15,062 nt of DNA. Origin: JBEBBU01 sp041158225 (lineage in GTDB: Bacteria > Pseudomonadota > Gammaproteobacteria > Methylococcales > Methylococcaceae). The notes beneath the pieces are model-generated. The model was not told the DNA's origin, searched no databases, and was given only the letters and a program-made list of their open reading frames with translations. A program made the translations under genes and the position numbers. Position 1 is the first letter of the stretch. Each line of letters starts with the position of its first letter. The stretch lies in contig JBEBBU010000101.1 in the NCBI GenBank assembly GCA_041158225.1, forward strand, positions 1 to 15,062. Reading direction: 5' to 3'. Of the stretch, positions 6,281 to 12,846 are shown one piece after another.

Positions 6281-7607
6281 CGGCATCCTGCATACCGCCA
6301 ACCATGTTGAATGGCTGAGAGGAACGGCCAGCTACATTCATAGCCACCGCTCAGGAACCTTTGTCGTCAGTTTTGGCGGCGAAACCCTGAGCGAGGGGCT
6401 TCTACCCCATCTGGTACAGGATCTGTCTGTGCTGCATAGCCTGGGCATCCGCCTGGTGCTGGTACATGGCGCCCGGCCTCAGATTGAAAGCCGACTCAGG
6501 GAACGGCATCTGGAAAGCGTGTACCATCAGGGATTACGCGTTACCGATGAGGCCGCCATGCAATGTGTGCGTGAGGCTGCTTCGTCAGTACGGCTGGAAA
6601 TCGAGGCGCTGCTTTCCATGGGCATCGCCCATTCCCCCATGGCCGGCGCGCACATCCGCGTCTGTTCAGGCAACTTTGTCACGGCACGCCCCATCGGGGT
6701 CAGAAATGGCGTGGACTTCGGCCACACGGGCGAGGTCAGAAAAATAGATCATCAGGCCATCCGGCAGATACTCGATGCAGGCAGCGTGGCCCTGCTTTCC
6801 CCGCTCGGTTACGCTCCGACCGGAGATGTATTCAATCTGAGCGCCGAAAAGGTTGCCACGGCTGCGGCCATCAGTCTGGGCGCTGACAAACTGCTACTGA
6901 TTGACCAGAGCTGCAGAAACCGTGATGGTGAAGTCATCCCCCATATGACGGTGGATGAATGCCTGCAGCACCTTGCACACAGCAGCGCCTTCGCCAGTGG
7001 CGATGCTTTTGATGCCGAATCCCTGCATCTGCAGGCGGCCGTCACTGCCTGCAACGCAGGCATTCCCAGAACGCATCTGCTGGATCATCATACCGATGGC
7101 AGTCTGCTGCTGGAACTATTCACACGGGAAGGATCGGGAACTCTCGTCAGCGCAACGCCCTTCGAGACACTCCGGCCGGCCACATGCGATGACATTGGCG
7201 GCATACTGGATCTGGCCAGACCGCTTGAAAAACAGGGCGTACTGGTGGGGCGTTCGCGTGAACGGCTGGAAATGGAAATCGGCGACTATCTGGTGATCGA
7301 GCGCGATGGCCGCATCATCGGCTGCGCCGCACTGCACCATTACCCGGAAGGTAGCGGAGAAGTCGCCAGCATGGTACTGCATCCGGATTACCGCTCGGGC
7401 GGCCGTGGCAGTCGTCTGCTGACCGCCATCGAAAATCAGGCAAGACAGGCGTACATGCCTGAAATCTATGTGCTGACCACCCATACCGAACAGTGGTTCC
7501 AGGAACGGGGATACGAGTCGATTTCCCCGGAAGCCCTCCCCCCCACGCGCCGGCAACGCTACAATCCTGCAAGAAACTCCAGGGTACTGCGCAAACGCCT
7601 GGACTAA
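6273..7607 (+). CDS. argA: N-acetylglutamate synthase (amino-acid kinase plus GNAT fusion)
   Basis: First committed step of arginine synthesis: acetyl-CoA + glutamate to N-acetylglutamate. The N-terminal kinase-like domain (about 20-285) carries VVSFGGE, LGIRLVLVHGARPQI (58-72), YHQGLRVTD and FNLSAEKVA. It is the usual site of arginine feedback inhibition. The C-terminal GNAT domain (about 298-435) has the acetyl-CoA loop around R374-x-x-G377-x-G379 and ends WFQERGYE. The reading frame is open further upstream inside ilvD, but those residues do not look like ArgA. I chose the TTG at 6273 because it gives 444 residues against 443 in E. coli, and the match begins near HVEWLRG, as in the E. coli protein. 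No clear Shine-Dalgarno exists, so initiation probably depends on ribosomes ending ilvD, with which it overlaps by 8 bases. The 3' end overlaps rppH by 4. Confidence 0.93.
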   Translation: MNNGILHTANHVEWLRGTASYIHSHRSGTFVVSFGGETLSEGLLPHLVQDLSVLHSLGIRLVLVHGARPQIESRLRERHLESVYHQGLRVTDEAAMQCVREAASSVRLEIEALLSMGIAHSPMAGAHIRVCSGNFVTARPIGVRNGVDFGHTGEVRKIDHQAIRQILDAGSVALLSPLGYAPTGDVFNLSAEKVATAAAISLGADKLLLIDQSCRNRDGEVIPHMTVDECLQHLAHSSAFASGDAFDAESLHLQAAVTACNAGIPRTHLLDHHTDGSLLLELFTREGSGTLVSATPFETLRPATCDDIGGILDLARPLEKQGVLVGRSRERLEMEIGDYLVIERDGRIIGCAALHHYPEGSGEVASMVLHPDYRSGGRGSRLLTAIENQARQAYMPEIYVLTTHTEQWFQERGYESISPEALPPTRRQRYNPARNSRVLRKRLD

Positions 7608-8104
7608 TGATCCGCCGGACTGAACGCAATATGGGGGGCCAGCTCCCTGAGCGCCTGCCGGTAGACCTCGCGTTTGAAATACACCACATCCTGTACGGGA
7701 TGCCAGTAGTCAACCCAGCACCAGGCATCAAACTCCGGGTGGTCAGTCAACCTGAGATCAATAGCGGACTCACTGCCTGTCAGACGCAGAATATACCAGA
7801 TCTGTTTCTGGCCAATACACACGGGCTGGGAACGACGCCGGATATAGCGTTCAGGCAACTGATAACGCAACCAGTCACGTGTGCGCGCAATGATATGGAC
7901 ATGCTCACGCCTGAGGCCAACTTCCTCAAACAGCTCCCGATACATGGCAGCATCCGGTTCTTCATTTTCGTTGATTCCCCCCTGGGGAAACTGCCAGGAG
8001 CGCATACCTGCCCTCCGGGCCCAGAATACCCGCCCATCATCGTTACAAATGACGATTCCCACATTCAGGCGATAGCCTTCAGCATCAATCAGATCTTGCT
8101 TCAA
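7604..8104 (-). CDS. rppH: RNA 5'-pyrophosphohydrolase (Nudix)
   Basis: RppH removes pyrophosphate from 5'-triphosphorylated mRNA, which starts 5'-end-dependent decay by RNase E. The Nudix box runs from G42 to L64, with the catalytic helix REL-F-EE (R56, E57, E60, E61). Family landmarks are GYRLNVGIVIC near the start, SWQFPQGGIN (36-45), TRDWLRYQLP and PVCIGQKQIW. It has 166 residues against about 160-176 in relatives. No in-frame ATG exists before the conserved N-terminus, so the TTG at 8104, with GAGAG a few bases upstream, is the likely start. It is convergent with argA (4-base overlap, CTAA giving a stop on each strand) and divergent from the HAD gene. The rppH/HAD pairing is, as I recall, also seen in Pseudomonas. 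Confidence 0.95.
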   Translation of the reverse strand: MKQDLIDAEGYRLNVGIVICNDDGRVFWARRAGMRSWQFPQGGINENEEPDAAMYRELFEEVGLRREHVHIIARTRDWLRYQLPERYIRRRSQPVCIGQKQIWYILRLTGSESAIDLRLTDHPEFDAWCWVDYWHPVQDVVYFKREVYRQALRELAPHIAFSPADH

Positions 8105-8247
8105 AACACTCTCATCCCAGCTGGTATACTGTGTCCCAAGCCGTCACCACCACACTTTGCTCTTTATGGCAGGCAATCGTGACGCGCACCCTGACAATCC
8201 AGTTGACATCCCTCCCGGGCAACTGATTCACCAACCCGAAGAATCTA

Positions 8248-8252
8248 AAGGA
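8248..8252 (+). promoter_or_regulatory. Ribosome binding site that decides the GTG start of the HAD gene
   Basis: AAGGA lies 5 bases before GTG 8258 in an A-rich stretch. It supports the GTG, since the nearby ATG at 8256 is followed directly by TGA. Confidence 0.6.
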
Positions 8253-8257
8253 AAAAT

Positions 8258-8911
8258 GTGACTCTGGCAATATTTGACCTCGACAACACGCTGCTGGCTG
8301 GTGACAGTGACTATTTATGGGGGCAGTTTCTTGTAGAAGAAGGCCTGGTCGATGGTGACGCCTATGCGGAACATAACGCCAGATTCTACCGTGAATACCA
8401 GCAGGGCACCCTCGACATTGAGGAGTACCTCAGTTTTGCACTCGCGCCGCTGGCACGCTATCCAGCCGAAGACCTGCACCGCTGGCGGGAACGGTTCGTA
8501 GAAGAAAAAATACGTCCCATCATGCTGGATAAGGCCAGACAACTGGTTGCTGATCACCAGTCACGCGGTCACACGACACTGGTGATCACTGCCACCAATC
8601 ATTTCGTCACCTCGCCTATCGTACAGCAGTTTGGCATTCCCCACATTCTGGCGACCCTGCCAGAGTTTGCTGATGGCCGTTATACTGGTCAGTGGCTTGG
8701 CACCCCGTGCTTCCAGCACGGCAAGGTGATCTGCCTCAACCAGTGGCTGGCTGAAACTGGCCATACACTGGAGGGAAGCTGGTTCTATTCCGACTCACAC
8801 AACGATATTCCGCTGCTGGAAAAAGTCACGCACCCGATAGCTGTTGATCCTGATGCACAACTGACCGCCCGGGCACAGCACGAAGGATGGCACATCATCA
8901 GCCTGAGGTAG
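8258..8911 (+). CDS. HAD-superfamily subclass IB phosphatase (SerB/CicA-like)
   Basis: A 217-residue cytoplasmic hydrolase with all HAD motifs: I, DLDNT at 7-11 with nucleophile D7 and acid/base D9; II, T111 in VITATN; III, K156; IV, DSHND at 179-183. The helical cap between motifs I and II (about 20-90) marks subclass IB, as in phosphoserine phosphatase-like enzymes. The substrate cannot be read from sequence. The Pseudomonas aeruginosa homologue next to rppH (PA0335, from memory) has been reported as a histidinol-phosphate phosphatase, and I regard that as a plausible but unproven role here. The start is GTG at 8258, with AAGGA at 8248-8252 five bases upstream; an overlapping ATG at 8256 meets TGA at once. 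The 3' end overlaps the convergent TusA-like gene by 14 bases. Confidence 0.88.
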   Translation: MTLAIFDLDNTLLAGDSDYLWGQFLVEEGLVDGDAYAEHNARFYREYQQGTLDIEEYLSFALAPLARYPAEDLHRWRERFVEEKIRPIMLDKARQLVADHQSRGHTTLVITATNHFVTSPIVQQFGIPHILATLPEFADGRYTGQWLGTPCFQHGKVICLNQWLAETGHTLEGSWFYSDSHNDIPLLEKVTHPIAVDPDAQLTARAQHEGWHIISLR

Positions 8912-9161
8912 TCGCAGACGAACCGCTTGCCTTGCCTGCTTTTTCAATGAGAAAGCGGTACTCGCCACCGTCAGCATCCTGCTCAAGAATACGATGCCCC
9001 ATCTGTTCGGCAAAAACACCGAAATCCAGAGTAGAAGCAGGATCCGTCGCCAGCACGCAGACGCACTCCCCAGCTTCCATCGACTGAAGTGCCTGCTTGA
9101 GTTTCAGCAACGGCAGCGGACAGGCCAGCCCGCGGGTATCCAGCATTATTTCCTTGCGCAT
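8898..9161 (-). CDS. TusA/SirA-family sulfur-carrier protein
   Basis: An 87-residue TusA-fold protein with the family signature LDTRGLACPLPLLKLKQAL. The CPxP cysteine is C14 and would carry a persulfide in sulfur relay, as TusA does for tRNA thiolation and related members do in sulfur oxidation or cofactor assembly. I cannot tell TusA proper from the other paralogues, so no symbol is given. Starts at 9161 (AGGAGG 12 bases upstream) and 9146 (AAGGA 4 bases upstream, giving 82 residues) are both plausible; the conserved part begins at MLDTRG, just after 9146. The strong AGGAGG is best spaced for an out-of-frame ATG at 9166 that opens a six-codon ORF. The gene is divergent from cysG, 53 bases away, and overlaps the HAD gene 3' end. 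Confidence 0.9.
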   Translation of the reverse strand: MRKEIMLDTRGLACPLPLLKLKQALQSMEAGECVCVLATDPASTLDFGVFAEQMGHRILEQDADGGEYRFLIEKAGKASGSSATTSG

Positions 9162-9166
9162 GACAT
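9146..9166 (-). other. Six-codon ORF (MSCARK) ending on a TusA-like start codon
   Basis: On the minus strand, AGGAGG at 9174-9179 is 7 bases before ATG 9166, which reads six codons to TAA at 9146-9148. The last A of that stop is the first base of ATG 9146 (TAATG), one of two in-frame starts of the TusA-like gene. The arrangement would allow reinitiation, and codon 3 is a cysteine codon. An ORF this short can be chance, and the Shine-Dalgarno may simply serve the in-frame ATG at 9161. Confidence 0.2.
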
Positions 9167-9173
9167 CCTGTTT

Positions 9174-9179
9174 CCTCCT
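9174..9179 (-). promoter_or_regulatory. Strong Shine-Dalgarno upstream of the TusA-like gene
   Basis: A full AGGAGG on the minus strand. Its distances are 7 bases to the out-of-frame ATG 9166, 12 bases to the in-frame ATG 9161 and 27 to ATG 9146, so which start it serves is ambiguous. Confidence 0.55.
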
Positions 9180-9214
9180 GATCAGCGACATTCTACCAAA
9201 ACCATGGAAAAGCC

Positions 9215-10585
9215 ATGAATTACCTGCCTGTATTTCTTGACCTGAAGCAACGCCCCTGTCTGCTGGCAGGTGGTGGCAATGTCGCCCTGAGAAAACTGCG
9301 CCTGCTGCTCGATGCCGGCGCCATGGTCACGGTGGTAGCGCCAGCCATTCACCCTGATATCATCGCGGCAGGTGCCTCTGTCACGCTCAGGATGCGCGCC
9401 TTCGAGGATACCGATATCCTGGGGCAGGATCTCGTCATTGCCGCAACCAGCGATGATGCCGTCAACCGCCATATTTTCACGCTATGCCGTCATGCTGGCA
9501 CCCCTGTCAATGTCGTGGATAACCCCGCACTGTGCAGTTTCATTTTCCCCGCCATTATCGATCGTTCTCCCCTGACGGTGGCGGTATCTTCCGGTGGGCG
9601 CTCGCCAGTACTGAGCAGAATGGTACGCGAACAGATAGAGAGCCTGCTTCCCAACCGTCTGGGGGAGGTCGCCAGATTTGCAGAGCGCTGGCGCGACCGG
9701 ATCCGGTCGTATATTCCAGCGCCCCAGCGGCATCGTTTCTGGGAGCACAACCTCAGGGGCCCCGTAGCCGAACTGGTCATGAATGGCATGGACACAGAGG
9801 CCGACCAGATCATGACGCGTGCGCTGGCATCCGCAAACACACCTCAGGGTATGGTTTCCCTGGTTGGGGCCGGCCCAGGAGATCCCGATCTGCTGACACT
9901 GCGGGCACTCAGAATACTGCAGTCGGCTGATGTCATCATTTATGACCGCCTGGTAAGCCCCGGCATCCTGGATCTGGCACGACGCGATGCCGAACGCATC
10001 TATGCCGGCAAGGCACGCAGTCATCACAGCATTCCCCAGGACGAAATCAACCTGCTGCTGCAGGAAAAAGCCATGCAGGGCCTGCATGTCGTCCGCCTCA
10101 AGGGAGGTGATCCCTTCATTTTTGGACGCGGTGGTGAAGAAATTGAGGCCCTGGCCAGTGCCGGCATTCCATTCCAGATCGTGCCCGGCATTACGGCCGC
10201 TTCGGGCTGCTCAGCCTATGCCGGCATCCCTCTTACGCACCGCGACTATGCCCATACCTGCCTGCTGGTAGCAGGTCACCTGAAAGATGGCAGACTGGAT
10301 GGCATTCACTGGGAACAGCTGGCCCAGCCTTGCCAAACGGTAGTGATCTATATGGGACTGGGTGGTCTGGAACAGTTATGTGAAGGCCTGATAAGACACG
10401 GCGCTCCACCTGACCGCCCTGCGGCACTCGTTAACCGGGGAACCACCAGGGAACAGGAAGTGTTCGCCTCCGATCTGGCCCATCTACCCGGCATGGTTCG
10501 CGACAGGGAAGCCCAGGGACCTGCCCTGCTCATTGTGGGTGATGTCGTAAAACTGCACCCTGATCTGAAGTGGTTTGGCGGCTAG
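9215..10585 (+). CDS. cysG: Siroheme synthase, trifunctional (SUMT + precorrin-2 dehydrogenase + sirohydrochlorin ferrochelatase)
   Basis: Converts uroporphyrinogen III to siroheme, the cofactor of sulfite and nitrite reductases. At 456 residues it is full length (457 in E. coli). The N-terminal CysG-B part (1 to about 205) has the NAD-binding GGGNVALRK (19-27), the NVVD with D102 matching the proposed catalytic Asp of the Salmonella enzyme, and IIDRSPLTVAVSSGG. The C-terminal methyltransferase (about 214-450) has VGAGPGDPDLLTLRAL (217-232), YDRLVSPG (243-250), RLKGGDPFIFGRGGEE (294-309), PGITAASGCSAYAGIPLTHRDYA and YMGLGG. GGAA lies 7 bases before the ATG. It is divergent from the TusA-like gene, and its stop overlaps that of zapD in a shared CTAG. 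No nir or cys reductase gene is in view. Confidence 0.96.
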   Translation: MNYLPVFLDLKQRPCLLAGGGNVALRKLRLLLDAGAMVTVVAPAIHPDIIAAGASVTLRMRAFEDTDILGQDLVIAATSDDAVNRHIFTLCRHAGTPVNVVDNPALCSFIFPAIIDRSPLTVAVSSGGRSPVLSRMVREQIESLLPNRLGEVARFAERWRDRIRSYIPAPQRHRFWEHNLRGPVAELVMNGMDTEADQIMTRALASANTPQGMVSLVGAGPGDPDLLTLRALRILQSADVIIYDRLVSPGILDLARRDAERIYAGKARSHHSIPQDEINLLLQEKAMQGLHVVRLKGGDPFIFGRGGEEIEALASAGIPFQIVPGITAASGCSAYAGIPLTHRDYAHTCLLVAGHLKDGRLDGIHWEQLAQPCQTVVIYMGLGGLEQLCEGLIRHGAPPDRPAALVNRGTTREQEVFASDLAHLPGMVRDREAQGPALLIVGDVVKLHPDLKWFGG

Positions 10586-11355
10586 AGCAAGCAGCAGGTC
10601 AACCTGAACGGCACATCATCCTCAATCTGTCCTGGCCGCACCCCCATCGACTGCGCTGACATGAAACGCACAGTAAAACGGTGCTTGCCGCCGCTTATTT
10701 CAGCAAAACAGGGAAGATTGCGCTGCAAGGATACCTGCAACAACTGCAGGGGCTGGGCGTGATCCAGATTTTTCTGGAAAAATCCAGTCTGTGCAACTTC
10801 ATCCGTAGTCATCCCGCTTTCCCGTATGCAGCCCATGAGCAGGCGGATGGCCTGATAGATATTCTGCAGGGGGCGCATCCATTCCTGCAATGCCTGGCGC
10901 CTCGCCTCCCCATCCTGCTCAAGCCAGTAGTAATAAGCGGGAAGATCAAATACATAAGTACCACCTGGAATGGCGCTGCGCTGCGAAATACTTTTGAAAA
11001 GCTCATCTTCAAGCAGTGAAAGACCGATCTTGCCTGTGGTTTGGTAAAGCTCTTCACTCAGCGAGGAAAGCTGGGCAATCACGGCACAGGACTGCGAGGC
11101 ATCCACCTGTCCAGAACGGGCCTGTCGCCCCAGCACATTCACATGACGTTCAAGTTCCTTGAGAATTTCGCTCTTGAGATCATTGCGACTGAAAATACTG
11201 ACGATATCCAGAAGACCGGCGACTGCGGCCCTGCTGTCCCATATCGCAGGCTGATCAATAAAATGACTGACTTCAATGAAAAGCTGCTCGAGCCGCATGA
11301 ATATCCGCATACGCTCGTTCAGAGGAAACTCATAGATCCGCGGGGAAGCATTCAA
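10582..11355 (-). CDS. zapD: Cell division protein ZapD (FtsZ-bundling, DUF1342)
   Basis: ZapD binds the FtsZ C-terminal tail and cross-links protofilaments in the division ring. The 257-residue product has the family opening YEFPLNERMRIFMRLEQLF, then ILKELERHVNVL, an IPGGTYVFDLPAYYYWL block and the C-terminal HRFTVRFM and VPFRLTCC. The start is a TTG at 11355, with AAGGA at 11365-11369 nine bases upstream. No ATG precedes the conserved region in frame; an ATG at 11351 is out of frame. TTGA is shared with the coaE stop, so translation is probably coupled. In E. coli the order is coaE-zapD-yacG. Here the yacG position is taken by convergent cysG (CTAG overlap), so yacG is absent from this locus. 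Confidence 0.93.
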   Translation of the reverse strand: MNASPRIYEFPLNERMRIFMRLEQLFIEVSHFIDQPAIWDSRAAVAGLLDIVSIFSRNDLKSEILKELERHVNVLGRQARSGQVDASQSCAVIAQLSSLSEELYQTTGKIGLSLLEDELFKSISQRSAIPGGTYVFDLPAYYYWLEQDGEARRQALQEWMRPLQNIYQAIRLLMGCIRESGMTTDEVAQTGFFQKNLDHAQPLQLLQVSLQRNLPCFAEISGGKHRFTVRFMSAQSMGVRPGQIEDDVPFRLTCCLL

Positions 11356-11990
11356 GATTCAGGGTCCTTGTGGACTGGGTCATCAGACTTTTTCAGGCAC
11401 GAAAGATACAGGTATTTTGCATGAAGCCCGACCACCTGCTCGCGCAACGCACTTACTGGGCCGTCATTGTCAATGATATCATCAGCATACTCAAGCCTTC
11501 CACCTCGAGCCTGCTGCAGCGACATCATGGACTCAACCTGCGCGCGCGGCCAGCCAGAGCGCTTCATGACACGCCGGATCTGGATTTCCGGATCAGCATC
11601 CACCAGCAACACCCGGTCAGCGAAGCCTGCAGGCGCTGTTTCCTGTAGCAGAGGAATCTCCATCAGACAGTATCGCCCCGGGGCGTCAGTGGCAGCGGAT
11701 GCCAGTGCAGCATAAACCATGGGATGCAGGACTGCCTCCACTGTTCGCCTGACAGCTTCGTCGTCAAGCAGCAGGGATCTCAGTACGGCACGATCCAGTT
11801 CTCCCCCATAAAAACATGAGACGGGCAGAACGCTGGCAAGCGCGCTGTAACCAGCCTGACCAGGCAACATCAGTGAAGTGGCTATCCGGTCAGCGTCAAG
11901 CACAGTCACGCCGAGATCCGCAAACATGGCAGCTACGGTACTTTTGCCAGCACCAATACCACCCGTCAGCCCCACGCGGTAACTAGCCAT
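11352..11990 (-). CDS. coaE: Dephospho-CoA kinase
   Basis: Phosphorylates the ribose 3'-OH of dephospho-CoA, the final step of coenzyme A synthesis. The 212-residue protein begins MASYRVGLTGGIGAGKST, with the P-loop at about 10-18 and K16. It continues with the conserved VLDADRIA, LHPMVY, EIPLLQE and a C-terminal ADDIIDNDG block. An upstream in-frame ATG at 12020 would add ten residues, but ATG 11990 is better: AGGGAG (12000-12005) is 9 bases away, and the family starts just before the P-loop strand. It overlaps the pilD stop by 8 bases and its own stop overlaps the zapD start by 4. The pilD-coaE order is common in Gammaproteobacteria. Confidence 0.95.
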   Translation of the reverse strand: MASYRVGLTGGIGAGKSTVAAMFADLGVTVLDADRIATSLMLPGQAGYSALASVLPVSCFYGGELDRAVLRSLLLDDEAVRRTVEAVLHPMVYAALASAATDAPGRYCLMEIPLLQETAPAGFADRVLLVDADPEIQIRRVMKRSGWPRAQVESMMSLQQARGGRLEYADDIIDNDGPVSALREQVVGLHAKYLYLSCLKKSDDPVHKDPES

Positions 11991-12846
11991 GCAATCCGGC
12001 TCCCTGCCAGCAGGCGGCAAAGAAACAGGCCCAGCCAGCCAGCGCCAGAGCCGGCCCGAACGGAATGGCTGAACGCAGACTCAGCCGCCGACGCAAAAGC
12101 GCCAGGATGCCGAATAGCGTACCCAGCAAGGCCGCCCAGAAGAGTATGCGCCCCACGGCCTCAACCCCCATCCAGGCGCCAAGCGCCGCCAGCAGCTTGA
12201 AATCGCCACGCCCCATGCCATCCTGCCCTCGCAGGCCGCGGTAAAGTGCATTACAGGACCACAAGAGGCCATAACCCAATACCGCGCCCTCAATCGCCGA
12301 TTCAGCCGGGACAAAGCCATCGCCCCGGTTAACCCACAGGCCGGCCCAGAGCAACGGCAGCGTCAGCTCATCCGGTAGCAGCATGTGCTCAAGATCGATA
12401 AAACAGGCCGCCAGCAACAACCATTCAAACAGGAGGGCATAGGCCAGCTTCATACCTGTCATGCCACATATCCAGGGTAGTAACGCCATCAGCGCTGCCA
12501 GCAGTTCCACGCAGGGATAGCGTATGGAAATGGGCTGATGACAACAGGCACTTTTACCCCCCAGCACCAGATAAGCCATTAGCGGGACATTGTAATACCA
12601 GGGAATGGGCATCGAGCAGTGTGGACACTGCGATCCTGGTAGCAGCAGGTCGTACCGGTCGGCGTTGTCGTCAACCGGCTCTCCCAGCCAGGCCCGGCAT
12701 TCCTGGTCATAGCTCCGCTGCAACATACGGGGCAGACGGACGATCACCACATTGAGAAAGCTGCCCACCATGAGCCCCACCAGAAAAAGCAGGACACAGC
12801 CTGGCCAGAAAGGAATTTCGTATGCCACCATCAGCAACTGCCCCAT
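11983..12846 (-). CDS. pilD: Type IV prepilin peptidase / N-methyltransferase (aspartyl, polytopic membrane)
   Basis: Cleaves and N-methylates type IV prepilins, and usually type II secretion pseudopilins, at the inner membrane. From ATG 12846 it has 287 residues, the usual size, with about eight hydrophobic segments. The catalytic aspartates are D151 in FIDLEHMLLPDELTLP and D215 in GMGRGDFKLLAALGAW. The cytoplasmic loop has C74 and C77 (CPHC), but the second zinc pair reads KSACCHQP (S99, C101, C102) where relatives have CxxC. The first of these cysteines is therefore missing, with a Cys two residues later. I chose ATG 12846 because it overlaps the pilC stop (TGATG), although no good Shine-Dalgarno is seen. 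ATG at 12831 is an alternative, and a longer frame opens at 12900 inside pilC. The 3' end overlaps coaE. Confidence 0.94.
   Translation of the reverse strand: MGQLLMVAYEIPFWPGCVLLFLVGLMVGSFLNVVIVRLPRMLQRSYDQECRAWLGEPVDDNADRYDLLLPGSQCPHCSMPIPWYYNVPLMAYLVLGGKSACCHQPISIRYPCVELLAALMALLPWICGMTGMKLAYALLFEWLLLAACFIDLEHMLLPDELTLPLLWAGLWVNRGDGFVPAESAIEGAVLGYGLLWSCNALYRGLRGQDGMGRGDFKLLAALGAWMGVEAVGRILFWAALLGTLFGILALLRRRLSLRSAIPFGPALALAGWACFFAACWQGAGLHG
12000..12005 (-). promoter_or_regulatory. Ribosome binding site that decides the coaE start
   Basis: AGGGAG on the minus strand, 9 bases before ATG 11990 and inside the end of pilD. It argues against the in-frame ATG at 12020. Confidence 0.6.

Noticed and set aside
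7493..8182. Plus-strand 229-residue open frame across the argA end and rppH
   Set aside because: It runs antisense to rppH, whose Nudix motifs are complete, and its composition looks like a shadow frame.
8203..8208. Perfect TTGACA as a -35 box for the HAD gene
   Set aside because: No acceptable -10 hexamer lies 16-18 bases downstream (ATTCAC or GATTCA only), so I did not call a promoter.
9482..10087. Minus-strand 201-residue open frame inside cysG
   Set aside because: It overlaps a full-length CysG and has no recognisable motif or ribosome site.
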